Assembly (NCBI RefSeq): GCF_030734285.1
Contig: NZ_CP132295.1
Location: forward strand, 806,001 to 870,000
DNA from: Natronococcus sp. AD-5
GTDB taxonomy: Archaea > Halobacteriota > Halobacteria > Halobacteriales > Natrialbaceae
DNA length: 64,000 bases
Direction: 5' to 3'
Shown: positions 42,633 through 50,171 of the stretch, one piece after another
Layout: every line of letters begins with the position of its first letter
Position numbering within the stretch: position 1 is the stretch's first letter
Notes under the pieces: model-generated
The model's database searches: none
Seen by the model: only the letters and a program-made list of their open reading frames with translations
Told to the model about the DNA's origin: nothing
Translations under genes and position numbers: made by a program

Positions 42633-43151
42633 TCACGGACAGTCGCGCTCGCCGAACGAGTCCGGCTTCGATCCCTGATCTGTAGCCCGCGTCTCGCCCG
42701 ACTGGAGCGCGACAAGCATCGCCCGTCCTCCGTAGCCGTGTGTCTCGTCGTGACCGCGGACGACGACACACGAGACGTCGTCGGGCACCTCGACGCGCTC
42801 GGAACGAGTGAACGGCTGTTCGGAGTGGGGATGTGTCAAGTCGCGCCGACCGAGGTGCGTCCCGTCGAGGCGTTCGACCTGCCACCAGTTCGCGTAGCCG
42901 TCCTCGCCGTCGTCGTCGTGGTGAAGCGTCACGTCGAACGCGTACGCGCCTCCGTCGTCGTCGACGCTCACCTCGACGACGTTCGCCTCACGGAGGTCGA
43001 GGTCGTCGCCGTCGGTCACGTCTCCGCTGTCGTTCTCGTCGCTCGAGTCCGTGTTCCCACCGAGGTCGCTACAGCCGGACAGCGCCGCGATCGCGAGCGT
43101 TCCCGCCGTACGCTCGAGCAGTCGCCGTCGGGACGGATCGGGTCCGGTTAT
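42633..43151 (-). CDS. Acidic lipoprotein whose natural start codon appears to be AUA
   Basis: The frame contains a clear Tat-lipoprotein leader (PSRRRLLERTAGTLAIAALS, then the lipobox Cys) followed by an acidic Ser/Asp linker and a beta-rich domain (VVEVSVDDDGGAYAFDVTLH, YANWWQVERLDGTHLGRRDL, VEVPDDVSCVVVRGHDETHG). Upstream of the leader there is no ATG, GTG or TTG. The triplet where ATG is expected, seven codons before the twin Arg, is ATA (43151-43149), and a TAG lies two codons earlier. Either AUA is used, or the start was lost; a GTG at 43019 would give a leaderless protein. Family unknown; haloarchaea-type. Confidence 0.6.
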   Translation of the reverse strand: MTGPDPSRRRLLERTAGTLAIAALSGCSDLGGNTDSSDENDSGDVTDGDDLDLREANVVEVSVDDDGGAYAFDVTLHHDDDGEDGYANWWQVERLDGTHLGRRDLTHPHSEQPFTRSERVEVPDDVSCVVVRGHDETHGYGGRAMLVALQSGETRATDQGSKPDSFGERDCP

Positions 43152-43160
43152 CCGCTACAG

Positions 43161-43433
43161 CTAGATCGTCTCGGCGGGATCGTGTTCCTCTGCCATGCGC
43201 GTCGCCTCGGCGGCGTACCGTTCTCGCTCGTCCGGGTCCGCCACGCTCGATAGGTCGTCGGGAGAGACGTCCTCGGCGGCGGTCACCGAGTCCAGATCGA
43301 CCGCCTGTGCCGCGAGCTCCCGCCGGAACGCCCGAATCCCGTCGGGCGTCGCGTACGTCAGGACGATGAGGTCGCGATTGTTGTAGTCGCGCTCAACGAG
43401 CCACACGCGCACGTGGTCCGACTCCGATGGCAT
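43161..43433 (-). CDS. Conserved small haloarchaeal protein
   Basis: A 90-residue acidic protein from ATG 43433: MPSESDHVRVWLVERDYNNR, then DLIVLTYATPDGIRAFRREL and a helical tail ending EATRMAEEHDPAETI. The coding bias is good and the fold looks alpha/beta. No family function is recognised. It ends ten bases before the ATA start of the lipoprotein gene on the same strand, so they may be co-transcribed. Confidence 0.7.
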   Translation of the reverse strand: MPSESDHVRVWLVERDYNNRDLIVLTYATPDGIRAFRRELAAQAVDLDSVTAAEDVSPDDLSSVADPDERERYAAEATRMAEEHDPAETI

Positions 43434-43523
43434 GAGAACGCGAACGAGAACCGCGAGGATAATCGTTTGGGAGCGTGATTTTAGTGCGTTCGGAGCCTCA
43501 CTACACACGCCTTCGCCTCGAGA

Positions 43524-43877
43524 ATGCCCCCATTAGGTCCACCGACGCTCGTTTACGACGACGACTGCGGCGTCTGCACGCGGGCGGCGCGGTTCGTGGA
43601 CCGCCGCGCGGTGATCGATATCGTCGGCTTTTCGGAACTCACAGGCGAGCTGCGAGCGCGCTTGCCGGCCGACTACGAGGACTGCGCCCACTTCGTCACC
43701 GACGAGGCCACTTATTCCTGTGGCGAAGCGATGGAACGCGCTTACGAACAGACCAACCTCTTCCCGTCGCAGCTGTTTCCGCTGTTCCGTCGCGTTCCGG
43801 GATACGAACTCGTCCGTGAGTACGTGTACCGCATCATCGCGTCGAATCGGCCGTTGATCAGTCGACTGCTCCCGTGA
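43524..43877 (+). CDS. DCC-family thiol-disulfide oxidoreductase-like protein
   Basis: A 117-residue protein with the defining DCC motif near the N-terminus: LVYDDDCGVCTRAARFVDRR (about 8-27, CxxC). HFVTDEATYSCGEAMERAYE and the C-terminal YVYRIIASNRPLISRLLP follow. DCC (DUF393) proteins adopt a thioredoxin-like fold and are predicted thiol reductases. Convergent with the PiT permease. Confidence 0.9.
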   Translation: MPPLGPPTLVYDDDCGVCTRAARFVDRRAVIDIVGFSELTGELRARLPADYEDCAHFVTDEATYSCGEAMERAYEQTNLFPSQLFPLFRRVPGYELVREYVYRIIASNRPLISRLLP

Positions 43878-43965
43878 AGCGCCTCGGGAGTAAGCACTCT
43901 GGGATAGCTCGCTCGAGGCAGGACGGCCATTCGACCGTCGACAGCGACCGCGTCCGCCCGCGGCC

Positions 43966-45138
43966 TCAGAGACCCAAGAGAACCATCGACCCGTAGCCGA
44001 GCCCGAACGCGAGTGCGAACGATCCGACCCAGGCGGCGACGGTGAATCCCAGCTTTCGGGGGCTGACGCCGGCTCCGCCGGCGACCGCGAGACCGCTGCC
44101 GACGATGGCGCTCACGATGATCTCGTTGAACGAGACCGGCACTCCGAGCAGGACCGCGCTTTGAGCGATGAGAAACGACGGGACGAGCGTCGCGATCGAG
44201 CGGCGCGGCCCCAGCGACGCGTACTCCTGGGAGATCGACTTGATCATCCGCGGCGCGCTCGTCCACGAGCCGACCAGAATGCCGAGCCCACCGCCGAGCA
44301 GGACCGCGACCGGTGATATCATCGGCAGCTCCTCGAGCAGCGGGAACAGCGGTCCGACGGCCAGGCCGACCTGGCTGGCACCCGCCGAGAACGCCACGAG
44401 CGCGCCCAGCGAGAGCAGGAACCGTCGCAGGCCGCCCGCCTGATCGCGTCGGATATCCCAGCGGACGACGGCTGCGGCGACGACGCCCAGCCCGAGCGAA
44501 ACCGCGGCCGTCGCGGCGGTGCCGTCGACCGGAATCGCCGAGATTCCGGCGACCGCGAGCGTCCCACCGACCGGCGAGAGGACCGCGAGCTCGAGGTTCG
44601 CGACGACGGCGCCGACGAGGCCGGCGAGTATCGGCACGCTCGCGTCCTCGGGAACGTCCGGTCGCGGAAGAACGCTCGCGATACCGTAGGCGATTCCTCC
44701 GCCGACGAACGGCGTGAGGACCCACACCGCGCCGATTTCGGCGTACTTCCCCCAGGCCGGATCGCCGCCGAGCGCGAAGCCGACGCCGATGACCGATCCG
44801 GTCACGGTGAACGCGGTCGCGATCGGATACCCCGTGTAGATGCCGATCGCCATCAGGCCGGCGCCGATCAGCAGGACGACAATGACGGCGCTGACCGGCA
44901 GGGTAACGCCCTTGACGAGACCGGTACCGACGGCTTCGGAGACGCTTCCACCCTGTGTTACCGCGCCGGCGAAGCCGAGGATCCCGACGAGAAATGCCGC
45001 CTTCATCGTCGAGATCGCGTTCGCACCGACGGCCGGTGCGAAGGGCGTCGCACCACTCGAGCCGGCGCCGATGACCCACGCCATGAAGAGGCTCGTGAGG
45101 GCGGCCGCTGCGAACAGGAGTAGCGTTGCGGGTTCCAT
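43966..45138 (-). CDS. PiT-family permease (phosphate, or sulfate/thiosulfate as CysP)
   Basis: A 390-residue permease with about ten helices in two inverted halves. The signatures are FAPAVGANAISTMKAAFLVG (about 33-52; family form GANDxxN) and VPVSFNEIIVSAIVGSGLAV near the C-terminus. PiT proteins are H+ or Na+ symporters of phosphate, and a branch (CysP) carries sulfate. It is the last gene after the two YeeE/YedE genes, 54 bases downstream on the same strand. The sulfur context makes a sulfur oxyanion plausible; phosphate remains possible. Confidence 0.88.
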   Translation of the reverse strand: MEPATLLLFAAAALTSLFMAWVIGAGSSGATPFAPAVGANAISTMKAAFLVGILGFAGAVTQGGSVSEAVGTGLVKGVTLPVSAVIVVLLIGAGLMAIGIYTGYPIATAFTVTGSVIGVGFALGGDPAWGKYAEIGAVWVLTPFVGGGIAYGIASVLPRPDVPEDASVPILAGLVGAVVANLELAVLSPVGGTLAVAGISAIPVDGTAATAAVSLGLGVVAAAVVRWDIRRDQAGGLRRFLLSLGALVAFSAGASQVGLAVGPLFPLLEELPMISPVAVLLGGGLGILVGSWTSAPRMIKSISQEYASLGPRRSIATLVPSFLIAQSAVLLGVPVSFNEIIVSAIVGSGLAVAGGAGVSPRKLGFTVAAWVGSFALAFGLGYGSMVLLGL

Positions 45139-45191
45139 CAGTGTACGAAAATCCTCCGTTTGAGTTCACGAAACACGAAACTCGGACGGCG

Positions 45192-45653
45192 TTAGTCGGC
45201 ACCCGCCGGAGCCATGTCGGCCGCTGCGCGCTTGCTGCGCCAGACCCCCTGCAGGTAGGCGCCGGCGAACATGCCGACGACCGCCCAGAGGATCGTGACG
45301 TTGCCGATCCCGAGGCTGGCGTAGGCCGCTCCGGGACAGATCCCCGACAGCCCCCAGCCGACGCCGAAGATTCCGCCGCCGATCAGGACGTTCCGGTCGA
45401 ACGGCTTCAGCCGACGTCCGTACTTGTCGCCGGTCAGCGGAGCGCTGTCGCGTATCCGGGGCATCACCGCGAAGGCGATCCCGGAGACGATCGCTGCGCC
45501 GAACATGACGAACGGCAGGCCGAAGTCGTCGAACTGGAGGAAGTCCAGCACGATTTCTGGGCGGGCCATGTGGCTGTAGGCCAATCCGAATCCGAAGATC
45601 AGGCCGCCGACGAGGATCAGCGGCATGAACAGGGGATGACGATTCCGGCTCAT
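45192..45653 (-). CDS. YeeE/YedE family thiosulfate transporter, half B
   Basis: A 153-residue protein with four helices, from ATG 45653. The signature GVGWGLSGICPGAAYASLGI (about 103-122) has the conserved Cys of the second YeeE/YedE repeat. In bacterial YeeE the two repeats are in one protein and move thiosulfate by passing it along cysteines. Here they are separate proteins. The start follows the stop codon of half A by one base. Confidence 0.93.
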   Translation of the reverse strand: MSRNRHPLFMPLILVGGLIFGFGLAYSHMARPEIVLDFLQFDDFGLPFVMFGAAIVSGIAFAVMPRIRDSAPLTGDKYGRRLKPFDRNVLIGGGIFGVGWGLSGICPGAAYASLGIGNVTILWAVVGMFAGAYLQGVWRSKRAAADMAPAGAD

Positions 45654-45654
45654 G

Positions 45655-46167
45655 TTACGGACTCACCCCCAGTGCAGCGACGATCTGGGCAGTCACGATC
45701 GCGACCGTCAGGAACGTTATCACTCCGACGATCGACGTCCGGGAAGCCGAGCCGACGCCGCAGACGCCGTGACCCGACGTGCAGCCCTTGCCGATGCGCG
45801 TGCCGATCCCGACGAGGACGCCGCCGACCAGCAGCCGCCAGGGCTGGACGTCCGTCGTCCACGTCCCGCCCTGCCAGAAGACGGCGTAGACCGCCGCTCC
45901 GAGGACGATCCCCAGCGTGAACACGATCCGCCAGTCTCGAGAGGCGCGGTACTGCTTGAACCGCGACTGATCCGAGACGTACGACAGCGTCGACTCGAGG
46001 AACGTGCTCGCGCCGGCGGCGATCCCCGTCCCGAGGTAGATGACGACCGCGCCAAGGCCCACGAGCAGTCCCCCGATCGCGTACCGGGAGATGCCGTTGG
46101 GAAACGGCTCGGCGGGTACGACCTGACCCGGGGCGGCGAGTTCGGCGAGCATTGCGATCTCGAGCAC
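45655..46167 (-). CDS. YeeE/YedE family thiosulfate transporter, half A
   Basis: A 170-residue protein. Its first 30 residues are unusual, then four helices with the signature VGIGTRIGKGCTSGHGVCGV (about 120-139), the first-repeat motif with the conserved thiosulfate-relay cysteines. I use the GTG at 46167, only five bases after the rhodanese/MBL stop codon; an ATG at 46152 is the alternative. The order rhodanese/MBL, half A, half B, PiT gives one operon for uptake and processing of thiosulfate. Confidence 0.92.
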   Translation of the reverse strand: MLEIAMLAELAAPGQVVPAEPFPNGISRYAIGGLLVGLGAVVIYLGTGIAAGASTFLESTLSYVSDQSRFKQYRASRDWRIVFTLGIVLGAAVYAVFWQGGTWTTDVQPWRLLVGGVLVGIGTRIGKGCTSGHGVCGVGSASRTSIVGVITFLTVAIVTAQIVAALGVSP

Positions 46168-46172
46168 GGTGA

Positions 46173-47366
46173 TCAGTCACCCGCCAGCGATTCCTGGCTG
46201 GCCGCGCAGTTGTTCGGGCCGAGCTCGAGCTCGAACGCCTCCTCGTCGTCGGCCTCCTGCTGTCCGAGATTGGTGGGAATGATGTCCTCGTAGTTGGCCG
46301 GACGGGGCGGCATGTCCGAGAGGATCAGCTCGACGAACTCGTCCTCGTCCATCGTCAGCGCGTCCATCTCGTCGACGAGTTGGCCGATCGGTGCCGTGTA
46401 GGTGCCGTCGGCGGCGGGCTCGGCGGCGTCGCTGAAGTGCGCGCCGCCGATCAGGGTATCGTCGGGCAGGGTCAGCACGCGCTCCTGCAGGGACTCGTAG
46501 AGCTGTCGCGCGGCGTCTTCCGCGCCCTCGTCTCCCTCCTCCAGGTCGGGACGGGCGACACTCTCGACGAACAGGCCGTCGCCGGTTGCGAGCAGCGAGT
46601 CATCAATCAGGTACGAGGTCATCCCGGAAGTGTGGCCGGGCGTGTAGACCGTCTCGATCGTCGCATCGCCGACCGCGAACTCGTCGCCGTCCGCCGCGAG
46701 GGTCGTTTCGTCGGCGTAGGTGACGCCGCGGTCGACCGACGCTTCGGGGATGATGCCCTCGACACCGGCGTCGTCGAACGCGCGGACGCCCGAGATGTGA
46801 TCCGCGTGAATGTGCGTATCGATCGCGTACTGCAGGTCGGCGCCGAGTTCCGCGGCGTCCTCAAGGTACCGACTCGTGAACGCGCGCAGCGGATCGATCA
46901 CGGCCGCCTCGTTGCCGGCGACGAGGAAGTAGCCGAGACAGCCGCTCGAGGGGCGCTGGTACTGGTAGAGCGTCCCCACGCCGTCGTAGCGCTCGACCTC
47001 GACGCGCTCGTAGATGCGGGCCCAGCCGTTCATTCCGTCCTCGAGGTGGTCGACGTCGTAACCGCGCTCTTTCAGCGTCCCGGCGACGTACTCGCTCGAG
47101 CCACCCTTCGCACAGAGGACCGTTATTTCACGATCCTCGGGGATCTGTGCAAGCACGTCGTCGTCGATCTCCTCGTCGAGGAACTCGAAGTAGGGCACGT
47201 TGATCGACTCGACGTTCTCGCCGTCGATGCTCCACTCTTCGAAGTCCGACTCCATGCGGGTGTCGAGGAGCGTAACGTCCTCTCCCGCGTCAATTCGTCC
47301 CTTCAGCTTCTCGGGACTGACCGATTCGATCTCGATGTCCGGCGTTGGAAAGTCCATGTCGTCCAT
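46173..47366 (-). CDS. Rhodanese - metallo-beta-lactamase fusion, sulfur operon copy
   Basis: A 397-residue protein from ATG 47366 (MDDMDFPTPDIEIESVSPEK). Rhodanese part (about 12-125): catalytic Cys in REITVLCAKGGSSEYVAGTL. MBL part (about 140-340): metal motif DTHIHADHISGVRA, YTPGHTSGMT, LLATGDGLF and GGAHFSDA. It ends ELGPNNCAASQESLAGD, sharing ELGPNNCAA with the copy at 29463. Probably oxidises or transfers sulfane sulfur delivered by TusA/DsrE2 or taken up by YeeE/YedE. Motif B repeats lie 55-70 bases upstream and a TATA-like CTTAAGTG at about 47396-47404. Confidence 0.93.
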   Translation of the reverse strand: MDDMDFPTPDIEIESVSPEKLKGRIDAGEDVTLLDTRMESDFEEWSIDGENVESINVPYFEFLDEEIDDDVLAQIPEDREITVLCAKGGSSEYVAGTLKERGYDVDHLEDGMNGWARIYERVEVERYDGVGTLYQYQRPSSGCLGYFLVAGNEAAVIDPLRAFTSRYLEDAAELGADLQYAIDTHIHADHISGVRAFDDAGVEGIIPEASVDRGVTYADETTLAADGDEFAVGDATIETVYTPGHTSGMTSYLIDDSLLATGDGLFVESVARPDLEEGDEGAEDAARQLYESLQERVLTLPDDTLIGGAHFSDAAEPAADGTYTAPIGQLVDEMDALTMDEDEFVELILSDMPPRPANYEDIIPTNLGQQEADDEEAFELELGPNNCAASQESLAGD

Positions 47367-47419
47367 GTTGTACAGGTTCCAGTATCGGCTACTGACACTT
47401 AAGGGTTTGCATAGTATTT

Positions 47420-47436
47420 TACAATATCTACAATAT
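47420..47436. promoter_or_regulatory. Motif B half-sites, direct repeat (rhodanese/MBL operon promoter)
   Basis: TACAATAT occurs twice, nine bases apart (47420-47427 and 47429-47436), about 16 bases upstream of the minus-strand TATA-like box. It is related to the complete palindrome in front of tusA. Confidence 0.6.
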
Positions 47437-47553
47437 ACTGGCCGAAGTGTGGCGAAGTAGATCAAAGATAGATACTGTTATTTGCGCGTGTACGGGCGAT
47501 AAAGTGGATATTACAGCTTACATCCCGTTTCGGTAGTCGTTGAGGTGTTCGCG

Positions 47554-47605
47554 TATTGTACAATATTCGATGCCCTTATGAGGGAGCGGCCAATATTGTA
47601 CGATA
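47554..47605. promoter_or_regulatory. tusA promoter with two motif B sites flanking the TATA box
   Basis: Site one is GTATTGTACAATATTC (47553-47568), the most complete palindrome in the window. TATA-like CCCTTATG follows at 47573-47580. Site two, CAATATTGTACGATAG (47591-47606), overlaps the expected transcription start. Two sites around one promoter suggest both activation and repression, or cooperative binding. Confidence 0.75.
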
Positions 47606-47630
47606 GCTCCAATACGGGGCACAGAAAACA

Positions 47631-47876
47631 ATGAGTTCGGAATACCAGACCGCGGAGACGCTGGACGTGAAAGGACAGTCGTGCCCGATGCCCATCGTGA
47701 AGACCAAGCAAGCGATCGATGACCTCGAGGCCGGCGACGTCCTCGAGGTCGTCGCGACCGACTCGGGCAGCATGAGCGACATTCAGGGGTGGGCCGACGG
47801 CACCGACGGCGTCGAGCTCCTCGAGCAGGTCGAAGGGGACGACATCTACACCCACTACGTGAAGAAGACGGAATAA
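47631..47876 (+). CDS. tusA: TusA-family sulfur carrier
   Basis: An 81-residue protein with the family core LDVKGQSCPMPIVKTKQAID (about 11-30). Its single Cys in CPMP takes a persulfide and passes it on. The following GDVLEVVATDSGSMSDIQGW fits the two-layer TusA fold. It overlaps the dsrE2 start by one base (TAATG). The combination TusA-DsrE2-rhodanese is known from sulfur-oxidising archaea and bacteria as a cytoplasmic sulfane-sulfur relay. Confidence 0.95.
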   Translation: MSSEYQTAETLDVKGQSCPMPIVKTKQAIDDLEAGDVLEVVATDSGSMSDIQGWADGTDGVELLEQVEGDDIYTHYVKKTE

Positions 47877-48472
47877 TGAGTACGGACAACCAAACGACGT
47901 CGGTCGATGAACCGGACGCTGAATCCGAGTTCGACGCCGCCGAACTGCAGGCGCTGCGCGAGCGCGTCGAGGAATTAGAGGAGTCACTCGCGGAGGCGGA
48001 CGCGGGCGACGACCAGAAGAAGATGACCATCGTCGCGACGCAGGGCAGTTTCGACATGGCGTACCCGCCGTTAATCCTCGCGAGCACGGCGGCCGCCTTC
48101 GACTGGGAGGTCGTCGTCTTCCACACGTTCTGGGGGCTCGACATCCTCCACGAGGAGCACTCGAAGGACCTCAAGCTGAGTGCCGTCGGCAACCCGAATA
48201 TGCCGGTGCCGAACGCTGTCGCCGCGCTCCCCGGCATGGACACGATGGCCACGAAGATGATGCAGAAGAAGATCGACGAGAACGGGACCGCCACCATCGA
48301 AGAGTTGATCGATCTCTCGCTCGAGAGCGGCGTCGACCTCCAGGCCTGCCAGATGACGATCGAGCTGATGGACTACGACGAGGACGACTTCTACGACGGC
48401 GTCACCACCGGCGTCGGTGCGGCCACCGCGCTGCAACACATGGCCGAATCCGACATTCAGCTCCTCGTCTAA
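47876..48472 (+). CDS. DsrE2-type (DsrE/DsrF/DrsH-like) sulfur relay protein
   Basis: A 198-residue protein. The acidic N-terminus includes a short coiled coil (LRERVEELEESLAEADAG). The DsrE2 domain begins MTIVATQGSFDMAYPPLILA and contains VVFHTFWGLDIL, a Met-rich LPGMDTMATKMMQKKI, GVDLQACQMTIELM (the conserved Cys, about 158) and GVGAATALQHM. Members of this group carry thiosulfonate or persulfide for TusA and the downstream sulfur oxidation system. In one operon with TusA. Confidence 0.93.
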   Translation: MSTDNQTTSVDEPDAESEFDAAELQALRERVEELEESLAEADAGDDQKKMTIVATQGSFDMAYPPLILASTAAAFDWEVVVFHTFWGLDILHEEHSKDLKLSAVGNPNMPVPNAVAALPGMDTMATKMMQKKIDENGTATIEELIDLSLESGVDLQACQMTIELMDYDEDDFYDGVTTGVGAATALQHMAESDIQLLV

Positions 48473-48475
48473 TCC

Positions 48476-48721
48476 ATGAGCGCCACCGAGTCAACGCGCT
48501 CAAAGCCGAGACTACACGTCCTCGAAGCGATTGTCGACGCGGAAGATGTCTCTCCGACTGCCCTCGAGCCACCGCTCAACGACGTTGTGGATCCTGCTGC
48601 GCTAGACCGATTGTTTGAACCGACCGCTGCTGACGACTCGGTCCGAGGCGGACACGTTTCGTTCCGGTACCGAGGGTGTGACGTGACAATCTCTTCGGAT
48701 GGCAACATCAAACTGTCGTAA
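48476..48721 (+). CDS. HalOD1 output-domain protein
   Basis: An 81-residue protein. Its features (LHVLEAIVDAEDVSPTALEP, PLNDVVDPAALDRLFEPT, HVSFRYRGCDVTISSDGNIK) are those of the halobacterial output domain 1, usually found as a small stand-alone protein or after receiver domains. Its function is unknown, but a regulatory role is assumed. The start is three bases after the dsrE2 stop codon, so it is co-transcribed with the sulfur relay genes. Confidence 0.88.
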   Translation: MSATESTRSKPRLHVLEAIVDAEDVSPTALEPPLNDVVDPAALDRLFEPTAADDSVRGGHVSFRYRGCDVTISSDGNIKLS

Positions 48722-49440
48722 GAAGAGTTTGGGATTCGCTTCTACTACCCCGTCGAATAGATTTTCTGAACCATGAGAGGGAGAGAAAACTACAGCATAG
48801 ACAATTCGTTTAGTGGTCATCGGTAGCGTACTTTTCTGACCCTGTAGCAAGAATGAAGATTGGTTTCTGAGATTTTACTCTTTAATCTCTGATTCGTGGT
48901 CATAACACACCCACCCCGACGCAATACCCCTATTCAACAGAGCAACTTCTACGACCCCTCGGCTATTGTCATTTTCATGTACCATTACATCCTGCGGTTG
49001 AATCACGCGACGCAGAAGGTCTGGAATCGATTAGTTACTGATCGATTCGCACTCCTACTTGCTGTCAGTTTCTCTTCTGGCTAAGGGGAAACAAAGCCAC
49101 GCATCAAAATCATCCTCCGAGGTTGTGGACGATAAGACTACAGGGTGCCGAGCAGAGTCAGACTGTGCGGTTTCAACAGGATCGGTTATCGTGATCTGAT
49201 AGACATATCTCACAGTATCGATTTGTGTTATTTGTTATCAACAGGGATCCGATGCTAAATAGTGGGCGCCGCTGCTGTTCACTCCGACCGTGCAACTCCT
49301 ATATCGGCAACTGCAGAAGTATAGAGAAGAGCGTTGCAGGTTCAGATAGCCGAACAGCCACCGAAAGATCACGCACCAACTCCACCCAAACAATCATTGA
49401 TTCACGACGCGTACATGATCTGGGAACGCACCCTGATTCG
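48722..49440. other. AT-richer gene-free stretch (719 bases)
   Basis: The base composition drops clearly compared with the region before. A short frame at 48896-49084 (MVITHPPRRNTPIQQSNFYD start) has no haloarchaeal codon bias, and I do not call it. No tRNA, repeat or transposase is recognised. It separates the sulfur locus from the stress cluster and may mark an old insertion boundary. Confidence 0.55.
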
Positions 49441-49872
49441 ATGAGTTACACTATTCTTGATCATCCGGCCGACGTTAAATTCAGAACGACTGGAACAACC
49501 CTCGAAGAGGCATTTGCTAACGTTGTGTGCGCGGTGGCGAACATCGTCGAGAGCGAAAACATAATCGATCAACGTGATGAATCCAGTCTACAGCGTGAGA
49601 TACAGATCGAGGCGGAGTCGAGAGAAGCGCTCTTGTTCGATTTTCTCGATCAACTGATCTTATTACAAGATCTGGAGGACGCTGTCGTCTCCCACGCCGA
49701 AGATCTCACGATTGTCGAAACGGAAAATAATACGTACACGTTATTGGCGACGATCGTCATTCGGCCTATTCCGTCTGGGAAAGCGTTCCTCGACGTTAAG
49801 GCGCCGACGTACAGCGAGATGCGCATTGAATCGAACGACGAATGGATTCTCGATGCAGTGCTCGATATCTAA
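49441..49872 (+). CDS. Archease
   Basis: A 143-residue protein. The N-terminal YTILDHPADVKFRTTGTTLE (the archease HxAD pattern), then EALLFDFLDQLILLQD and the C-terminal KAPTYSEMRIESNDEWILDA, identify it. Archease activates the RtcB RNA ligase by promoting guanylylation and broadens its NTP use. No rtcB is in the window. The sequence is more diverged and less GC-rich than usual, for example HPADVKF where HTADI is common. Possibly a second copy specialised for stress. Confidence 0.87.
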   Translation: MSYTILDHPADVKFRTTGTTLEEAFANVVCAVANIVESENIIDQRDESSLQREIQIEAESREALLFDFLDQLILLQDLEDAVVSHAEDLTIVETENNTYTLLATIVIRPIPSGKAFLDVKAPTYSEMRIESNDEWILDAVLDI

Positions 49873-50160
49873 TTGATCGCCTGCGCTCATAGAGTCGAGT
49901 AGTCACAGAGAAGAAACCGATTGAAGGGACAATCGAGAGCAATAAGCAGTGCTACAGCGATAGATGTTTGGCCACGTTTGATCAGCAATCGTATTTTATG
50001 ACTGCGAATGGTACGTCGAGTGGTGTTTTAATGACTAACCAGCACAATATTTCACAATCACTTGTAAGGATAGAGAATCTCAAACTACCGGATAGCTCCC
50101 CGATCGAACAAGTTGATCTCGATTCGATCGAGACATACCGAAACCGCAGGGGTGATGTCT
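49873..50160. other. Intergenic region before the phosphoribosyltransferase
   Basis: AT-rich leader region. It contains a short frame (separate entry). The string ggggtgat at 50149-50156 matches a haloarchaeal Shine-Dalgarno and sits four bases before the ATG at 50161, which decides that start. Confidence 0.5.
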
Positions 50161-50171
50161 ATGTTCGATGA
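49998..50171 (+). CDS. Possible small protein upstream of the phosphoribosyltransferase
   Basis: A 57-codon frame, MTANGTSSGVLMTNQHNISQ to ETYRNRRGDVYVR, ending 11 bases inside the next gene. The overlap would allow translational coupling through the Shine-Dalgarno-like sequence. There are no recognisable features and codon bias is weak, so it may not be real. Confidence 0.3.
   Translation: MTANGTSSGVLMTNQHNISQSLVRIENLKLPDSSPIEQVDLDSIETYRNRRGDVYVR

Noticed and set aside
48896-49084. Short frame of 62 codons in the AT-rich gap
   Set aside because: No haloarchaeal codon bias, basic non-acidic composition, no promoter or ribosome site and no recognisable family.
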